In this document: positions 18,487-27,702 of the stretch, piece after piece
Layout: every line of letters begins with the position of its first letter
Numbering within the stretch: the first letter of the stretch is position 1
Assembly (NCBI RefSeq): GCF_043789415.1
Contig: NZ_JBDLLW010000001.1
Coordinates: forward strand, 1,736,001 to 1,800,000
DNA: 64,000 nt
Reading direction: 5' to 3'
Origin: Renibacterium sp043789415
GTDB lineage: Bacteria; Actinomycetota; Actinomycetes; Actinomycetales; Micrococcaceae
Made by a program: the position numbers and the translations under genes
The notes under the pieces: model-generated
The model's input: the letters and a program-made list of their open reading frames with translations, nothing else
Database searches by the model: none
What the model was told of the DNA's origin: nothing

Positions 18487-19437
18487 ATGATTGAAGTCAA
18501 GCACCTATCAAAGCACTACGGCACCAAAACCGCTGTGGACGGGATTTCCTTCTCCGTTCAGCCCGGTAAGGTCACCGGATTCCTAGGGCCCAACGGCGCG
18601 GGAAAATCCACCACGATGCGGATGATCGTCGGTCTGGACCGGCCGGACCACGGCAGCGTCACGGTCAACGGGAAGCGTTACGCGGAGCATAAGAACCCGC
18701 TGCATCAGGTAGGCGCACTGCTCGATGCCAAAGCGGTGCACACCTCGCGGAGTGGGTATGACCACCTCCTGGCGATGGCCGCTACGCACAGCATTCCGAG
18801 ATCCCGGGTCGATCAGGTCATTGAGATGACCGGCCTGAGCCAGGTGGCGAAGAAGAAAGCGGGCGGCTTTTCGCTCGGAATGGGGCAGCGCCTGGGCATT
18901 GCCAATGCACTGTTGGGGGACCCGCAGACACTGATCCTGGACGAGCCGGTCAATGGCTTGGACCCGGAAGGTGTGCTCTGGGTACGGAATCTGGTGCGTT
19001 ACCTGGCCGCTGAAGGCAAGACGGTCTTCCTCTCCTCACATCTGATGAGCGAGATGGCGCAGACCGCTGACCACCTCGTGGTGATCGGCAGAGGCAAGAT
19101 CATCGCCGATGCGCCGATCGCCGAACTCATCTCGGGCAGCCGGGCCAGTCGAGTTCGGGTGCGCACTCCGCAAGTCACCGAACTGACCCATTTATTGGCG
19201 GCCAGTGGCGTCACTACCAAGGTGAGCGAGACTGAAACCCTGGAAGTCTCCGGTGTGGATTCCCGACAGATCGCCCAGATCGCCCTGGATAACCGGGTTC
19301 TGGTCTATGAACTCGCTCCACTATCGGCTTCGCTTGAGGAAGCCTACTTCGACCTGACGAAGGACGAAGTTGAATACCATTCGCAGATTGACGGAGGCTT
19401 TTCGGCCGCCGCTTCGTTGCCAACGTCCGGGAAGTGA
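18487..19437 (+). CDS. ABC exporter ATP-binding protein
   Basis: A 316-residue ATPase of the drug/bacteriocin exporter class (CcmA type): IEVKHLSKHYGTKTAVDGIS, Walker A GPNGAGKST, a divergent signature FSLGMGQRLGIANALLGDP, Walker B LILDEPVNGLDPEG and H-loop LSSHLM. The C-terminal extension (about 215-316) is typical of exporter ATPases. ATG with AGAGGAG close upstream. It overlaps the permease gene by four bases and is the first gene of a four-gene set with a permease, histidine kinase and response regulator, an arrangement common for antimicrobial-peptide or cell-envelope stress exporters. Confidence 0.9.
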   Translation: MIEVKHLSKHYGTKTAVDGISFSVQPGKVTGFLGPNGAGKSTTMRMIVGLDRPDHGSVTVNGKRYAEHKNPLHQVGALLDAKAVHTSRSGYDHLLAMAATHSIPRSRVDQVIEMTGLSQVAKKKAGGFSLGMGQRLGIANALLGDPQTLILDEPVNGLDPEGVLWVRNLVRYLAAEGKTVFLSSHLMSEMAQTADHLVVIGRGKIIADAPIAELISGSRASRVRVRTPQVTELTHLLAASGVTTKVSETETLEVSGVDSRQIAQIALDNRVLVYELAPLSASLEEAYFDLTKDEVEYHSQIDGGFSAAASLPTSGK

Positions 19438-20306
19438 CCACCATGACGACACAGACTCTCAACCCTGTTCCACTCTCCAGCGCGGGAAGTCGCGGACTCA
19501 ACTTCGGCGGCGTGCTGAAGAGCGAATTCATTAAGTTCTGGACGCTGCTCTCTACCAAGCTGCTGCTGGTGATCTCCTTGCTCGCGATCGTCGGCATTGC
19601 CGCCATCGGGGCCTGGGGCATTGGCTTCATCACCCAGGATCGGGCGACCGGCGTCGGGCCGCAAGGGCCAGCAGCTGCTAGCTCTCAGGCCTTGGATCTT
19701 TCCTCGATCCCGCACTCAGGGGTGCAGCTCGGCATGCTGGTGCTCGGCGCGCTCGCCGTGATGTTCATCGCCTCCGAGTACGGCACCGGAATGATCCGCT
19801 CCTCCTTCGCGGCGGTGCCCCGTCGCTTGCCGGTCTTCACCGCTAAGGCACTCGTGCTGATAGTGGTGACTTATCTGGTGACCACCGTGGCGGCTTTCCT
19901 CAGCTTCCTGGTGGCTATCCCGATCCTCAAGGCCTACAACGTGGACATCAGCCTGGACCAGGAGGGCATGCTCTCCGGCATCCTGCTCTGCGGTCTGCTG
20001 GTGGCCGGGGTCGCCCTGATGGGCCTCTCGCTCGGTACCCTGCTGCGTAACTCCGCCGGGGGCATCGTGGTGCTGGTGGGCATCCTGTTCGTGCTGCCGA
20101 TCGCTGGCAACTTCCTGCAGTTGCTGCCGGGAGATTTCTGGAAGTACGTTCCTGATTACCTGCCGAGCAATGCGGGCAGCAGAATGCTGGCAACCGGTCA
20201 CACCGACGGTCTGATGGATCCTTGGGCCGCCGGCCTGGTCTTCCTGGCCTGGATCGTGGTGCTCTTGATACCCGCGGTGTTCCTGTTGAAGAAGCGGGAT
20301 GCCTAA
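19434..20306 (+). CDS. ABC exporter permease (ABC-2 type)
   Basis: A 290-residue membrane protein with six hydrophobic segments, the first at about 30-58 after LKSEFIKFWTLLSTK, the typical start of ABC-2 permeases in actinobacteria, and SEYGTGMIRSSFAAVPRR between segments two and three. GTG 19434 overlaps the ATPase stop; an ATG lies three codons downstream. Functions with the upstream ATPase as an exporter; substrate unknown. It is followed nine bases later by the histidine kinase, so all four genes are probably cotranscribed. Confidence 0.88.
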   Translation: MTTMTTQTLNPVPLSSAGSRGLNFGGVLKSEFIKFWTLLSTKLLLVISLLAIVGIAAIGAWGIGFITQDRATGVGPQGPAAASSQALDLSSIPHSGVQLGMLVLGALAVMFIASEYGTGMIRSSFAAVPRRLPVFTAKALVLIVVTYLVTTVAAFLSFLVAIPILKAYNVDISLDQEGMLSGILLCGLLVAGVALMGLSLGTLLRNSAGGIVVLVGILFVLPIAGNFLQLLPGDFWKYVPDYLPSNAGSRMLATGHTDGLMDPWAAGLVFLAWIVVLLIPAVFLLKKRDA

Positions 20307-20315
20307 GCTCAGTAG

Positions 20316-21611
20316 ATGAGCTCAGAAAACCAGGTGGGGCCGACGGCGGAACGAACGGCCGCCGTCGACCCCACCGAATTCAGCGCTAAGCGCCGCGGAC
20401 CACTGCGGCGCTACTTCTTCAAGCACCCGGTGATGATGGATCTCACTGTGGTGCTGATCTATTTGCTGCTCTCCACCAGCAACTCCATTTCGCTCAGCGT
20501 GATGGGGCACCCGTTCCCCATTCTGATCACCGCGGTCATCGCCGGGCTGCTCTTCTTCCGACGTCGGGCTCCTCTGCTGGTGCTGGTGCTGGTCGCGGTC
20601 TGTGAGACCATCGTGCTGCTGCTGCCCACGAATCTGGTCTACAACAGCGGGACCGGGATGCTCTTCGGCTTCTATGCGCTCGCTGCTGCTCGGGGCGCTC
20701 GCTGGGGGTTCACCGCTACCGCGATCATCAGCCTGCCGTTCGGGGCGCTGCTGCTTTGGGTGCTCTCGCACACCCAATTGCCCGCCCGATTAGAAGGGGT
20801 TTACCCCTGGACGCTGTGGATCTCCACCGTCGGATTCGTGATCCTAGGCAATGTGATCGCCACCGGAATCGGGGTGATGATCTGGCGCGATCGGAAGCAC
20901 GACCTGGATCTTCAAAAGTGGTCGCGAGATAACGCTCAACTGGCCTCGGCGGCTGAACGCAACCGAATCGCCCGTGAGATGCACGACGTCGTGGCGCACT
21001 CGCTTTCGGTGATGATCGCGCTCTCTGACGGCGCTCAGGTGGCTCTGCAGAAGTCACCGGAACGGGCCGACGAGGCCCTGCAAAAGCTCTCCCAAACCGG
21101 GCGGAGCGCGCTCGCCGATATGCAGCGGGTGCTCGGCGTACTGCGGCTCGAAGAGCCCGCTGAGCAGTCTGAGCGCCGGCCGCTCAGCGGAGAGTTCGAC
21201 GTCGAATCCCTGCTGACCGGATTCAAGGCCGCGGGCATGCCGCTTTCCTTCTCCTACTCGGGCCCGCCGCTGTCAGTCGATCCGGGGTTCCGCTTGGCGA
21301 TCTATCGGATAGTTCAGGAATCCTTGACCAATGTGCTGCGCTACGCACAGCATGTTTCACGAGTGGAACTGAAGATCTCACATCTGCATCCGTGGGTGGA
21401 ACTCGTGGTGAGCGACGACGGCCGAGGCACCCTGTCAAGGGGAAGCAGCCTGGTGAGCGGCAGCGGACGAGGTCTGATCGGGATGCGAGAGCGGGCCGCC
21501 GCCTATGCCGGTGACGTTGCAGCCGGGCCGCGAGCCGGCGGTGGATGGACCGTCAAAGCTCGGCTTGCCTGCCCGGATTCGGCGAGTGGAATGCCGGAGG
21601 AGATATCGTGA
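20316..21611 (+). CDS. Sensor histidine kinase (NarL-type system)
   Basis: A 431-residue kinase with about five N-terminal transmembrane segments (40-190), then a HisKA_3 dimerisation domain RNRIAREMHDVVAHSLSVMI with phospho-accepting His223, and a C-terminal HATPase domain (VQESLTNVLRYA N-box, VSDDGRGTL, GLIGMRERAAAYAG). The sensor part is entirely membranous with very short loops, as in intramembrane-sensing kinases linked to ABC exporters. The coding end overlaps the response regulator start (GTGA). Likely controls the exporter genes immediately upstream, by context. Confidence 0.92.
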   Translation: MSSENQVGPTAERTAAVDPTEFSAKRRGPLRRYFFKHPVMMDLTVVLIYLLLSTSNSISLSVMGHPFPILITAVIAGLLFFRRRAPLLVLVLVAVCETIVLLLPTNLVYNSGTGMLFGFYALAAARGARWGFTATAIISLPFGALLLWVLSHTQLPARLEGVYPWTLWISTVGFVILGNVIATGIGVMIWRDRKHDLDLQKWSRDNAQLASAAERNRIAREMHDVVAHSLSVMIALSDGAQVALQKSPERADEALQKLSQTGRSALADMQRVLGVLRLEEPAEQSERRPLSGEFDVESLLTGFKAAGMPLSFSYSGPPLSVDPGFRLAIYRIVQESLTNVLRYAQHVSRVELKISHLHPWVELVVSDDGRGTLSRGSSLVSGSGRGLIGMRERAAAYAGDVAAGPRAGGGWTVKARLACPDSASGMPEEIS

Positions 21612-22264
21612 AGATCTTGCTGGTTGATGATCAACCGCTTTTGCTCATGGGGTTCAGACTCATCCTGGAAGGAGAGCCGGACTTCGAGATCGTCGGTGAG
21701 GCGGTGGACGGCGCGCAAGCTGTGCAGCTGGCGGCCACGCTACAGCCGGACGTCGTGCTGATGGACGTCCGAATGCCGGTGCTGGACGGCATAGAAGCGA
21801 CCCGGCAGATCATTGCCTCTGGTTCAGCCGCCCGGGTGATCATCCTGACCACCTTCGATCTGGATGAATACGCCTTTGCCGGCCTGCAAGCCGGGGCGAG
21901 TGCCTTTTTGCTAAAGAACGCCGCTCCCGCAGATCTGGTGCAGGCCGTCCGAGTGGTCTTCAGCGGCGAGGCGGTGGTGGCTCCGCGAGTCACTCAGCGG
22001 CTACTGGAGAACTTCGTCCGGAACACTCCGGCGGCCCCGCTCTCCGATGGCTCCGAGATGGGCCTGACGGCGCGCGAAGTCGAGGTGGTCCGCGCTCTGG
22101 CCGAGGGGCTCTCCAACGCTGAGATCGCCACTCGGTTCTACCTTTCCGAGGCGACGGTCAAAACGCATGTCCGGCGAATTCTGACCAAGCTGGACCTGCG
22201 GGATCGGGTCCAGGTGGTGGTCTGGGCCTATGAGTCGGGGGTCGTGGTACCGGGCAGCGAATGA
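21608..22264 (+). CDS. Response regulator (NarL/LuxR type)
   Basis: A 218-residue regulator when started at GTG 21608, which overlaps the kinase stop and follows GGAGG at a good distance; a longer frame (from 21545) only adds non-receiver sequence. Receiver domain about 1-120 with acidic pair D7/D8, phospho-acceptor D53 (VVLMDVRMP), Thr in VIILTTFDLDEYAF and LKNAAPADL. LuxR-type HTH at the C-terminus: LTAREVEVVRALAEGLSN, then EIATRFYLSEATVKTHVRRI. Partner of the kinase at 20316-21611. Ends 10 bp from the convergent ABC1 kinase gene. Confidence 0.93.
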   Translation: MKILLVDDQPLLLMGFRLILEGEPDFEIVGEAVDGAQAVQLAATLQPDVVLMDVRMPVLDGIEATRQIIASGSAARVIILTTFDLDEYAFAGLQAGASAFLLKNAAPADLVQAVRVVFSGEAVVAPRVTQRLLENFVRNTPAAPLSDGSEMGLTAREVEVVRALAEGLSNAEIATRFYLSEATVKTHVRRILTKLDLRDRVQVVVWAYESGVVVPGSE

Positions 22265-22274
22265 GTTAGCGGAG

Positions 22275-24281
22275 CTAGGAACGACCGCGGAAGGCCCGCA
22301 CCAGTGACCTCAGGCCGAAGATGAAGCCGCCCAGAGCCAGGGTGTAGCCGAAGAAGGGGTAGAGCCGCAGGTTCGGCGCGATCAGCGGGCCGCCGTCCGA
22401 AACCAGCAAGACGATGCTGCCGATGATCGCGGCAATCGAGATCGCCGCTACGATGCCCTCATGGGCCAGACTGGTCAGGAAGCTTCGGTCCGCCGGGTCG
22501 GAGAATTGCCGTATCTGGACTTGCAGGGTGCCGCGCTCGATTTTCTCGCTCAGGCTGGAGAGGTTCCTGGGCAGTCGTTGCAGCGCGGAAACAAAGCCGA
22601 TGGTGTTGGAGGCGATCAAGTTTTTGATCGCCTCCGGCGAGTACATTTTGCTCAATAAGGCAGCAGCCTGATGCTGCGCCTCGGCTATCACATTGAAGCC
22701 CGGTTCGATGAGCTGGATCGAGCCTTCCAGGGCTCCGATGGCCCGCAGTGCTGCGGCAAGCTGAGCTGGGATGCCCAGTTCGTGCTGCTGCACCAAGCGG
22801 AAGAGCCGCATCACGAGTGAACTGGTGGAGGAGCCAAGGTAAGTGAGCAGAATGCCTAGATCTCTTTCAAAGGCCCTGCGATCCAGGCTTTCCGGGACGT
22901 CGAGCATCTCAAGCAGCCGATCCGCGGCGGCCACATTGTCCTCGGCTTTCACCGCGACCAGGAAGGCCGCGAGTGAGGAGCGGGTGTCCTTGGCGAGCCG
23001 GCCCACCGAGCCAAAGTCGAGCAGGGCGAGCTGTGCAGTGCTTTTCTCCGCTCCGTTCCCTGGCTGTGACTGAGCGGGCAGGAAAATGATGTTCCCGGGG
23101 TGTAGGTCCGCGTGGAACACCCCGGTGACCACGATCTGCTGCAAGATCCCGGTCAGCAGGGATTGTGCTAGGCCGTGCCGCTCGGCTTCGGAGAGCGCCG
23201 TCAAGTGGTTTTCGGCGTCACCGAGTGGCACTCCCGCCAGCTGCTCCATCACGAGTACCTGGCGCGATGACAAGGCCGGGAAGACCCGGGGGATTCTCAG
23301 ACTGGAGGATCCGGCAGCCACCGCGAGCATATTATCCAGCTCGATCCGATAATCGAGTTCTTCGCGCAGCGAGGCGGCGAACCCGGAAGCTAGCGCCGCC
23401 ACGCCGATGGTTTTGCCCCAGGAGGTGCTGCGTTCCAGGAGTCGGGCGAAGCGTTCGATGATATCCAGATCGACCTTGACCTGAGCCAGGGCGGCAGGGC
23501 GCTGCACCTTGACCACCACCGGCTCGCCGGAGAGTAAGACCCCGGTGTGCACTTGAGCCACCGAAGCCGAGGCCAGGGGTTCGGTGGAGATACTGCTCAG
23601 CACAGCGGGCCAGGGCGCTCCGAAGGCCGTGGTGATCTCCGGTTCCAGAGCTGTCCATTCCTCGGGTGTGGCCCGCGTTTGCAGAGCTGATAGCTCGGAG
23701 ATGTACTCGGCGGGCAGTAGATCCGCCCGGGTGGACATCATCTGACCGAGTTTGATGAAGGCGACGCCCGATTTATTCAGAGTGCTGGCGAGCGCCTTGG
23801 CCGTTCGTGCCGCTTCAAGGGTTCCGCTTTGCAGTGCCTTGGCGCCGGTGGGGCGGAGTAGCCCGGCTCGCAGTGCAATCCCGGCAACCTGGAAGTAGCG
23901 GCGGCGTCTGGCCTTGGAGGCTCGCCGGGCACGCAGGAAAGCGACGGGCGAGGGCACGCTGCCGGTGGGCCAGAGTACCTCGCTGACCACCAGGAGGGCG
24001 ACGCCGAAGGCGAAGGCCCAGGCGAAGGAGAGCACGATCAGCAGCAGTGCCCCACCCAGATTTTGGGGTTGGAGGATCGACTCGGCGGTGAGCCCGGAGG
24101 CCGTGAGGAAGATATTGATCAGTGGAGTGGCCCCGAAATTGACGGCCAGGCCGATCAGAATGGAGCGTGGCCAGCCAACCGGGACCCCCAGGATGCGGCG
24201 AGCCACAAAGGCGGCTATTACTGCAAAGAGCAGGGTGAAGAACAGAATCAAAGGTAGCGAGAGAAGGGTGGCGATATCCAT
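22275..24281 (-). CDS. ABC1/UbiB/AarF-family kinase-like membrane protein
   Basis: A 668-residue atypical kinase. N-terminal region has three to four transmembrane segments (about 8-112), an unusual feature since most UbiB proteins only have C-terminal ones. The kinase core starts with the family's KxGQ motif (FIKLGQMMSTRADLLPAEYI, about residue 175), followed by ASVAQVHTG with the Ala-rich nucleotide loop, VVVKVQRP (catalytic Lys), GVFHADLHPGNIIFLP and LLDFGSVG. Two transmembrane helices close the protein (about 600-655). UbiB proteins support quinone or lipid metabolism, though the true substrate is unclear. The start ATG overlaps the PadR stop (TAATG), so it is regulated with padR. An actinobacterial quinone is menaquinone, so a coenzyme Q role is unlikely. 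Confidence 0.88.
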   Translation of the reverse strand: MDIATLLSLPLILFFTLLFAVIAAFVARRILGVPVGWPRSILIGLAVNFGATPLINIFLTASGLTAESILQPQNLGGALLLIVLSFAWAFAFGVALLVVSEVLWPTGSVPSPVAFLRARRASKARRRRYFQVAGIALRAGLLRPTGAKALQSGTLEAARTAKALASTLNKSGVAFIKLGQMMSTRADLLPAEYISELSALQTRATPEEWTALEPEITTAFGAPWPAVLSSISTEPLASASVAQVHTGVLLSGEPVVVKVQRPAALAQVKVDLDIIERFARLLERSTSWGKTIGVAALASGFAASLREELDYRIELDNMLAVAAGSSSLRIPRVFPALSSRQVLVMEQLAGVPLGDAENHLTALSEAERHGLAQSLLTGILQQIVVTGVFHADLHPGNIIFLPAQSQPGNGAEKSTAQLALLDFGSVGRLAKDTRSSLAAFLVAVKAEDNVAAADRLLEMLDVPESLDRRAFERDLGILLTYLGSSTSSLVMRLFRLVQQHELGIPAQLAAALRAIGALEGSIQLIEPGFNVIAEAQHQAAALLSKMYSPEAIKNLIASNTIGFVSALQRLPRNLSSLSEKIERGTLQVQIRQFSDPADRSFLTSLAHEGIVAAISIAAIIGSIVLLVSDGGPLIAPNLRLYPFFGYTLALGGFIFGLRSLVRAFRGRS

Positions 24282-24847
24282 TAGGCCTGCTCCTTGCCGA
24301 CGACCCGCTTCACCCAGTGCTCAGCGGTTCTGGCGGCGTGCGCTCCATAGCGGATGACCAGTTCAGGGGCGCCGAGTTTGGCTGCTTCGCTCGGAGTGGG
24401 AAGCTCCTTCTCGGGAAGCAGTGTGCCCAAGGCGGAATCGATGTGGGTGAGCAGTCGCTGCCGCTCCGCCTTCAAGGCGTGCAGCGCATTGTGCGGGTGC
24501 TCAGGCTCTTCCGCCCGGCTGCTGAAGAACAGTTTCACCAGTCGTTCGTCACGGATCCTGAGCGGGGCGCTGGGTGCTTTCAGCCAGCGCTGCAATGCCT
24601 GACGGCCGTTCTCGGTGATCTCCCAGCGCTGCCTGGCGTGCGGTCCCTGAGCCTCACCGATTGGCCGAATGAAGCCCTTATTCGCCAAAGTCTGGAGTTG
24701 CGGATAGAGCTGCCCGGGGCTGATGCCCCAGAAGTCCGTGATGGTTTCTTTGGCTTGGCGCAGAATGTCATAGCCGCTCTGCGGTGCGAGCGAGAGAAAC
24801 CCCATAATCGCCCAGGCAGTGGGAGTGAGTGATGCCTCTTCGGTCAT
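24281..24847 (-). CDS. PadR-family transcriptional regulator
   Basis: A 188-residue regulator with an N-terminal winged helix (LTPTAWAIMGFLSLAPQSGY, DILRQAKETITDFWGISPGQ, LYPQLQTLANKGFIRP) and a C-terminal helical dimerisation region of the Vir_act_alpha_C type. The ATG is preceded by GAAAGAGG. A perfect 18-bp palindrome covers the region just upstream, overlapping the ribosome site, and is the likely binding site for autoregulation. First gene of a two-gene unit with the ABC1 kinase. Confidence 0.9.
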   Translation of the reverse strand: MTEEASLTPTAWAIMGFLSLAPQSGYDILRQAKETITDFWGISPGQLYPQLQTLANKGFIRPIGEAQGPHARQRWEITENGRQALQRWLKAPSAPLRIRDERLVKLFFSSRAEEPEHPHNALHALKAERQRLLTHIDSALGTLLPEKELPTPSEAAKLGAPELVIRYGAHAARTAEHWVKRVVGKEQA

Positions 24848-24855
24848 AATGCCTC

Positions 24856-24873
24856 TTTCAGATATATCTGAAA
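24856..24873. promoter_or_regulatory. Perfect 18-bp palindrome, likely PadR operator
   Basis: TTTCAGATATATCTGAAA reads identically on both strands and lies 9-26 bases before the padR start codon, overlapping its ribosome site. PadR regulators commonly bind palindromes at their own promoter. A further GATATACC lies beside it. Confidence 0.7.
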
Positions 24874-24979
24874 GATATACCTCCTGACGGATTGAGGCAA
24901 GGATCGAACTTTGGCCTCACCCGTTCAATCGGAGCCAGCTCGTGGACGGAGCAACTTTTCAAGGAGCCAGTTACCGGAA

Positions 24980-26419
24980 TCACCGTAAGTTCTGATGCCA
25001 CTGCTGAGCCGCTTGCTCTCGGTGGTGTTCCAGCAACGCCTCGCGCTCCGCCTGACGTGCCAATTGTTGATAGCTCCTGCTGCGTTTCAGCTTCGGCGAG
25101 CTAGCCGAAAGCGGAGCGTCAATGGCCTCCGCGCAGCCGGATTCCCGGAGTGAGCGGTTCGCTGAGTCGCGAGGCGCGAGCAGGTAGATCACCACGGCGC
25201 CCACGGCGGTGCTCAGGCTGAGAGTCAGCCAGAGGTACCCCGGGCTGGCGCTGATCAGCAGGGTGATCAGGAACGGCGCCAGAGCCCGGCCGATTCCCGC
25301 TGAAAGCTGCCAGCCCGCCAGAGCGCGGCCCAGCAGATGCGCTGGGGCTGCATCGACCACCAGGGCGGTGCTGACCCCGGTGTAGAGGATCTCCCCCAGC
25401 GTGTAGAGAACCGAGACCAGGGCAATCGCTCCAGCACCGAGGTCGCCCGCTAAGAGTCCGGCGGACATGAAACCGAGGTAGGAGAGGCTCAGCACAAATC
25501 CTGCGGCCGCGAAGACTGTGCGCCGTGCCCGTTTGGCCATCCAGATCACTACCGGAAGCTGGATCAGAATGACCATCACGGTGTTCCCGACGAAGATCCC
25601 GGACGCCCAGGCGGGCGACGCCAGGAGTTGGGTGACGAGAATCGCGGGTAGCGCGACCTCGAGGATGTCGAAGCAGAACGCATACGGCAGATTGGCTAGA
25701 TTGAGCAGGTTCAACTGGCGCATCGCAAGCTTATCCGTCTCGGCCAGTTTGCCGGGCCGTCTGGTGATTTCCTTGCCGCTGCGGGGCGGAGTGGGAATTT
25801 TGACGCCGGAGATCAGTAGCAGCGCTAGGAAATAGGCCGCAGCGGTGATCCCGGCTAACCACTGTAGCCCCAGCCCGCCGCCAGCAACCGCCACGGTGGC
25901 GATCAGCGCCCCCGCCCCCAGCCCGGCGTTCCCCAGGGACCTGATCGAGGCCAGCACGGCATCCCGCTCAAAACCTTGGCTCAGGCTGGCCACCACGGCT
26001 CCTTGAGTCACCGGACCGGCCTGATTGCCGATTCCTTGCAGCAGACAGGCCAGCACGAAGCCGATAGGTCCCGGGACGGCGATCAGCAGCACCAGGCCTA
26101 GAGCGCGGATCAGCAGGGTAGCCGCCATCGGGCCGGTTCTGGCTCCGGTGTCTATCCACCGTCCGGCCAGTGGCACAAAACCTAGCCCGATGACGAAGCC
26201 GGCGGAGAGGGCTAGGCCAGCCCACTCGATGCTGAGCTGGCTGATCGTCACGGCGTAGAGCAGCAGGAAAGGTCTGAGTAGGCCGCCGCCGAGAGCGGAG
26301 ATCAAGACCGCGAAGGCGTATCTGCCGCCGCCCATTGCGCGGAGCAGGCGGATCGGGCTCAGCCCGGCCGGTCGGTCGGAGACGGGCGAGGGGAGATCGG
26401 GGGTCATGGTGGTTTGCAT
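24980..26419 (-). CDS. MFS transporter
   Basis: A 479-residue membrane protein when started at ATG 26419, which has GAGGG upstream; the frame extends 12 codons further to GTG 26455, without obvious support. About 12 transmembrane segments; the loop after the second reads VPLAGRWIDTGARTGPM, a variant of motif A of the major facilitator superfamily. Long hydrophilic C-terminal tail (about 420-479). It diverges from an ArsR-type regulator with a 19-bp palindrome between, so it is probably controlled by it. Drug or metabolite efflux is the likely role; the substrate is unknown. Confidence 0.85.
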   Translation of the reverse strand: MQTTMTPDLPSPVSDRPAGLSPIRLLRAMGGGRYAFAVLISALGGGLLRPFLLLYAVTISQLSIEWAGLALSAGFVIGLGFVPLAGRWIDTGARTGPMAATLLIRALGLVLLIAVPGPIGFVLACLLQGIGNQAGPVTQGAVVASLSQGFERDAVLASIRSLGNAGLGAGALIATVAVAGGGLGLQWLAGITAAAYFLALLLISGVKIPTPPRSGKEITRRPGKLAETDKLAMRQLNLLNLANLPYAFCFDILEVALPAILVTQLLASPAWASGIFVGNTVMVILIQLPVVIWMAKRARRTVFAAAGFVLSLSYLGFMSAGLLAGDLGAGAIALVSVLYTLGEILYTGVSTALVVDAAPAHLLGRALAGWQLSAGIGRALAPFLITLLISASPGYLWLTLSLSTAVGAVVIYLLAPRDSANRSLRESGCAEAIDAPLSASSPKLKRSRSYQQLARQAEREALLEHHREQAAQQWHQNLR

Positions 26420-26459
26420 GGGACCAACCCTCGGCTGCGCGGCGTCCGAAAGCACGTGG

Positions 26460-26478
26460 ATTGACGAACATCGTCAAT
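26460..26478. promoter_or_regulatory. Perfect inverted repeat, likely ArsR-type operator
   Basis: ATTGACGA-ACA-TCGTCAAT, arms of eight bases with a three-base spacer, sits between the divergent MFS and ArsR-type genes, 41 bp from either start. Its size and symmetry suit a dimeric winged-helix regulator. TTGACG may also form part of a -35 element. Confidence 0.7.
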
Positions 26479-26518
26479 CCATAAGCGCTCTGGAGTATTC
26501 AGGGGCGAAGATAGGGCT

Positions 26519-27607
26519 ATGAGCGTAACCATCGATATCTCCGGGCTCGGCAAAGAGAGCTTCCGCTTCCTGCCCTCCGCCTTGGCCGAGCTGGGATCCG
26601 CTCTGCACCTCATCGTGGAACCGGCTCATCACGCCAGCCAGCAGGATTGGATTCGGCGAACCCTTGAGGCGATAGACGCCGACCTGATGGATCGGTTGCA
26701 GACCGCGGATTTCCTCTGGCGGACTTCCCGTGCCGATATGCTGTTGCCCGCTCATCCGGGGGCTTCGCTCGGGGAGGAACTCGATGCACTCGACCGGCTC
26801 AGTGACGAAACCTGGGTCAACGCGGCTTTGATCACCAGCAGCTGCGGGGTCGTCCCGCTGCACCCCGAACTCAAATCACCGCTGGTCGACCCGGCAGCGA
26901 GGAAGCTGGCCAGGGATCGGGCCGGCGTACGAGGTCAACGGCAGCTGGACTTTGTCGATTTTGTGCTCTCAGAGCCAGCCAAGGTTCGAGCCTGGGTGCG
27001 CACACTCTTAGAAGACTGCGAAAATGCCTTTTTCGCCGTGGCCTGGGAGCAGATCGTCGGCTCTCTCAAGCGGGACGCCCGGCAAAAGCACGACCTGTTG
27101 TTGAGCAGCGGGATTTCCAGTGCTCTGGAAGCCGTCTCCGAAGCGGTGACCTTGGATCGCTCCGGGCACCGGATTGTGGTGGACAAGCTGCAAGACAGGG
27201 GTACGTCGGCGGCCGGCCAGGGGGTGACCTTCCTGCCGAGTGCCTTTGGCCATCCGCATCTTTTAGTGGTGCATGCGCCGGGCTGGCAACCGGTGATTCA
27301 GTATCCGGTGACCGAGCTAGCCTCACCCGCTATTACCGGTCTAGAAGCTTTACAAGAGCGGATTCATGCTCTTGACCACCCGGTGAGGCTCCGTCTGGTC
27401 CGGAGCTTGCTGCGCTCACCGCTCACCACCCTCGAGCTGGCGGAAACCTGGCAGCTCAGTGCCCCTGAGGTCTCCCGCCATCTGGCCGTTCTGAAGGAGG
27501 CGGGAATCGTGGATTCCAGCCGGCAAGGGCGTTTTGTCAGATACGACATCAACCTGCTGGTCACCGCGAGACTGGGAACCGATCTAATTGAGGCCCTGCA
27601 AAGATAG
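26519..27607 (+). CDS. ArsR-type regulator with large N-terminal domain
   Basis: A 362-residue regulator. The C-terminal 85 residues form a winged helix of the ArsR class: LEALQERIHALDHPVRLRLV, LLRSPLTTLELAETWQLSAP, EVSRHLAVLKEAGIVDSSRQ, GRFVRYDI. The first 270 residues resemble the DUF5937 type of N-terminal domain found with such HTH domains in actinobacteria, and likely sense a ligand. No conserved metal-binding Cys pair is visible in the HTH, so metal sensing is unlikely. Divergent from the MFS exporter and next to a perfect palindrome, it probably represses that gene and its own. Confidence 0.85.
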   Translation: MSVTIDISGLGKESFRFLPSALAELGSALHLIVEPAHHASQQDWIRRTLEAIDADLMDRLQTADFLWRTSRADMLLPAHPGASLGEELDALDRLSDETWVNAALITSSCGVVPLHPELKSPLVDPAARKLARDRAGVRGQRQLDFVDFVLSEPAKVRAWVRTLLEDCENAFFAVAWEQIVGSLKRDARQKHDLLLSSGISSALEAVSEAVTLDRSGHRIVVDKLQDRGTSAAGQGVTFLPSAFGHPHLLVVHAPGWQPVIQYPVTELASPAITGLEALQERIHALDHPVRLRLVRSLLRSPLTTLELAETWQLSAPEVSRHLAVLKEAGIVDSSRQGRFVRYDINLLVTARLGTDLIEALQR

Positions 27608-27702
27608 CGTGGTGAAAATAGTTCGGTGAAAGCAACCGGTTCAGCGGCCTCAGATCGCCGGATCGTTCTGGCAATGCCAGCAGAATCTGATTGAATCGAG
27701 GT

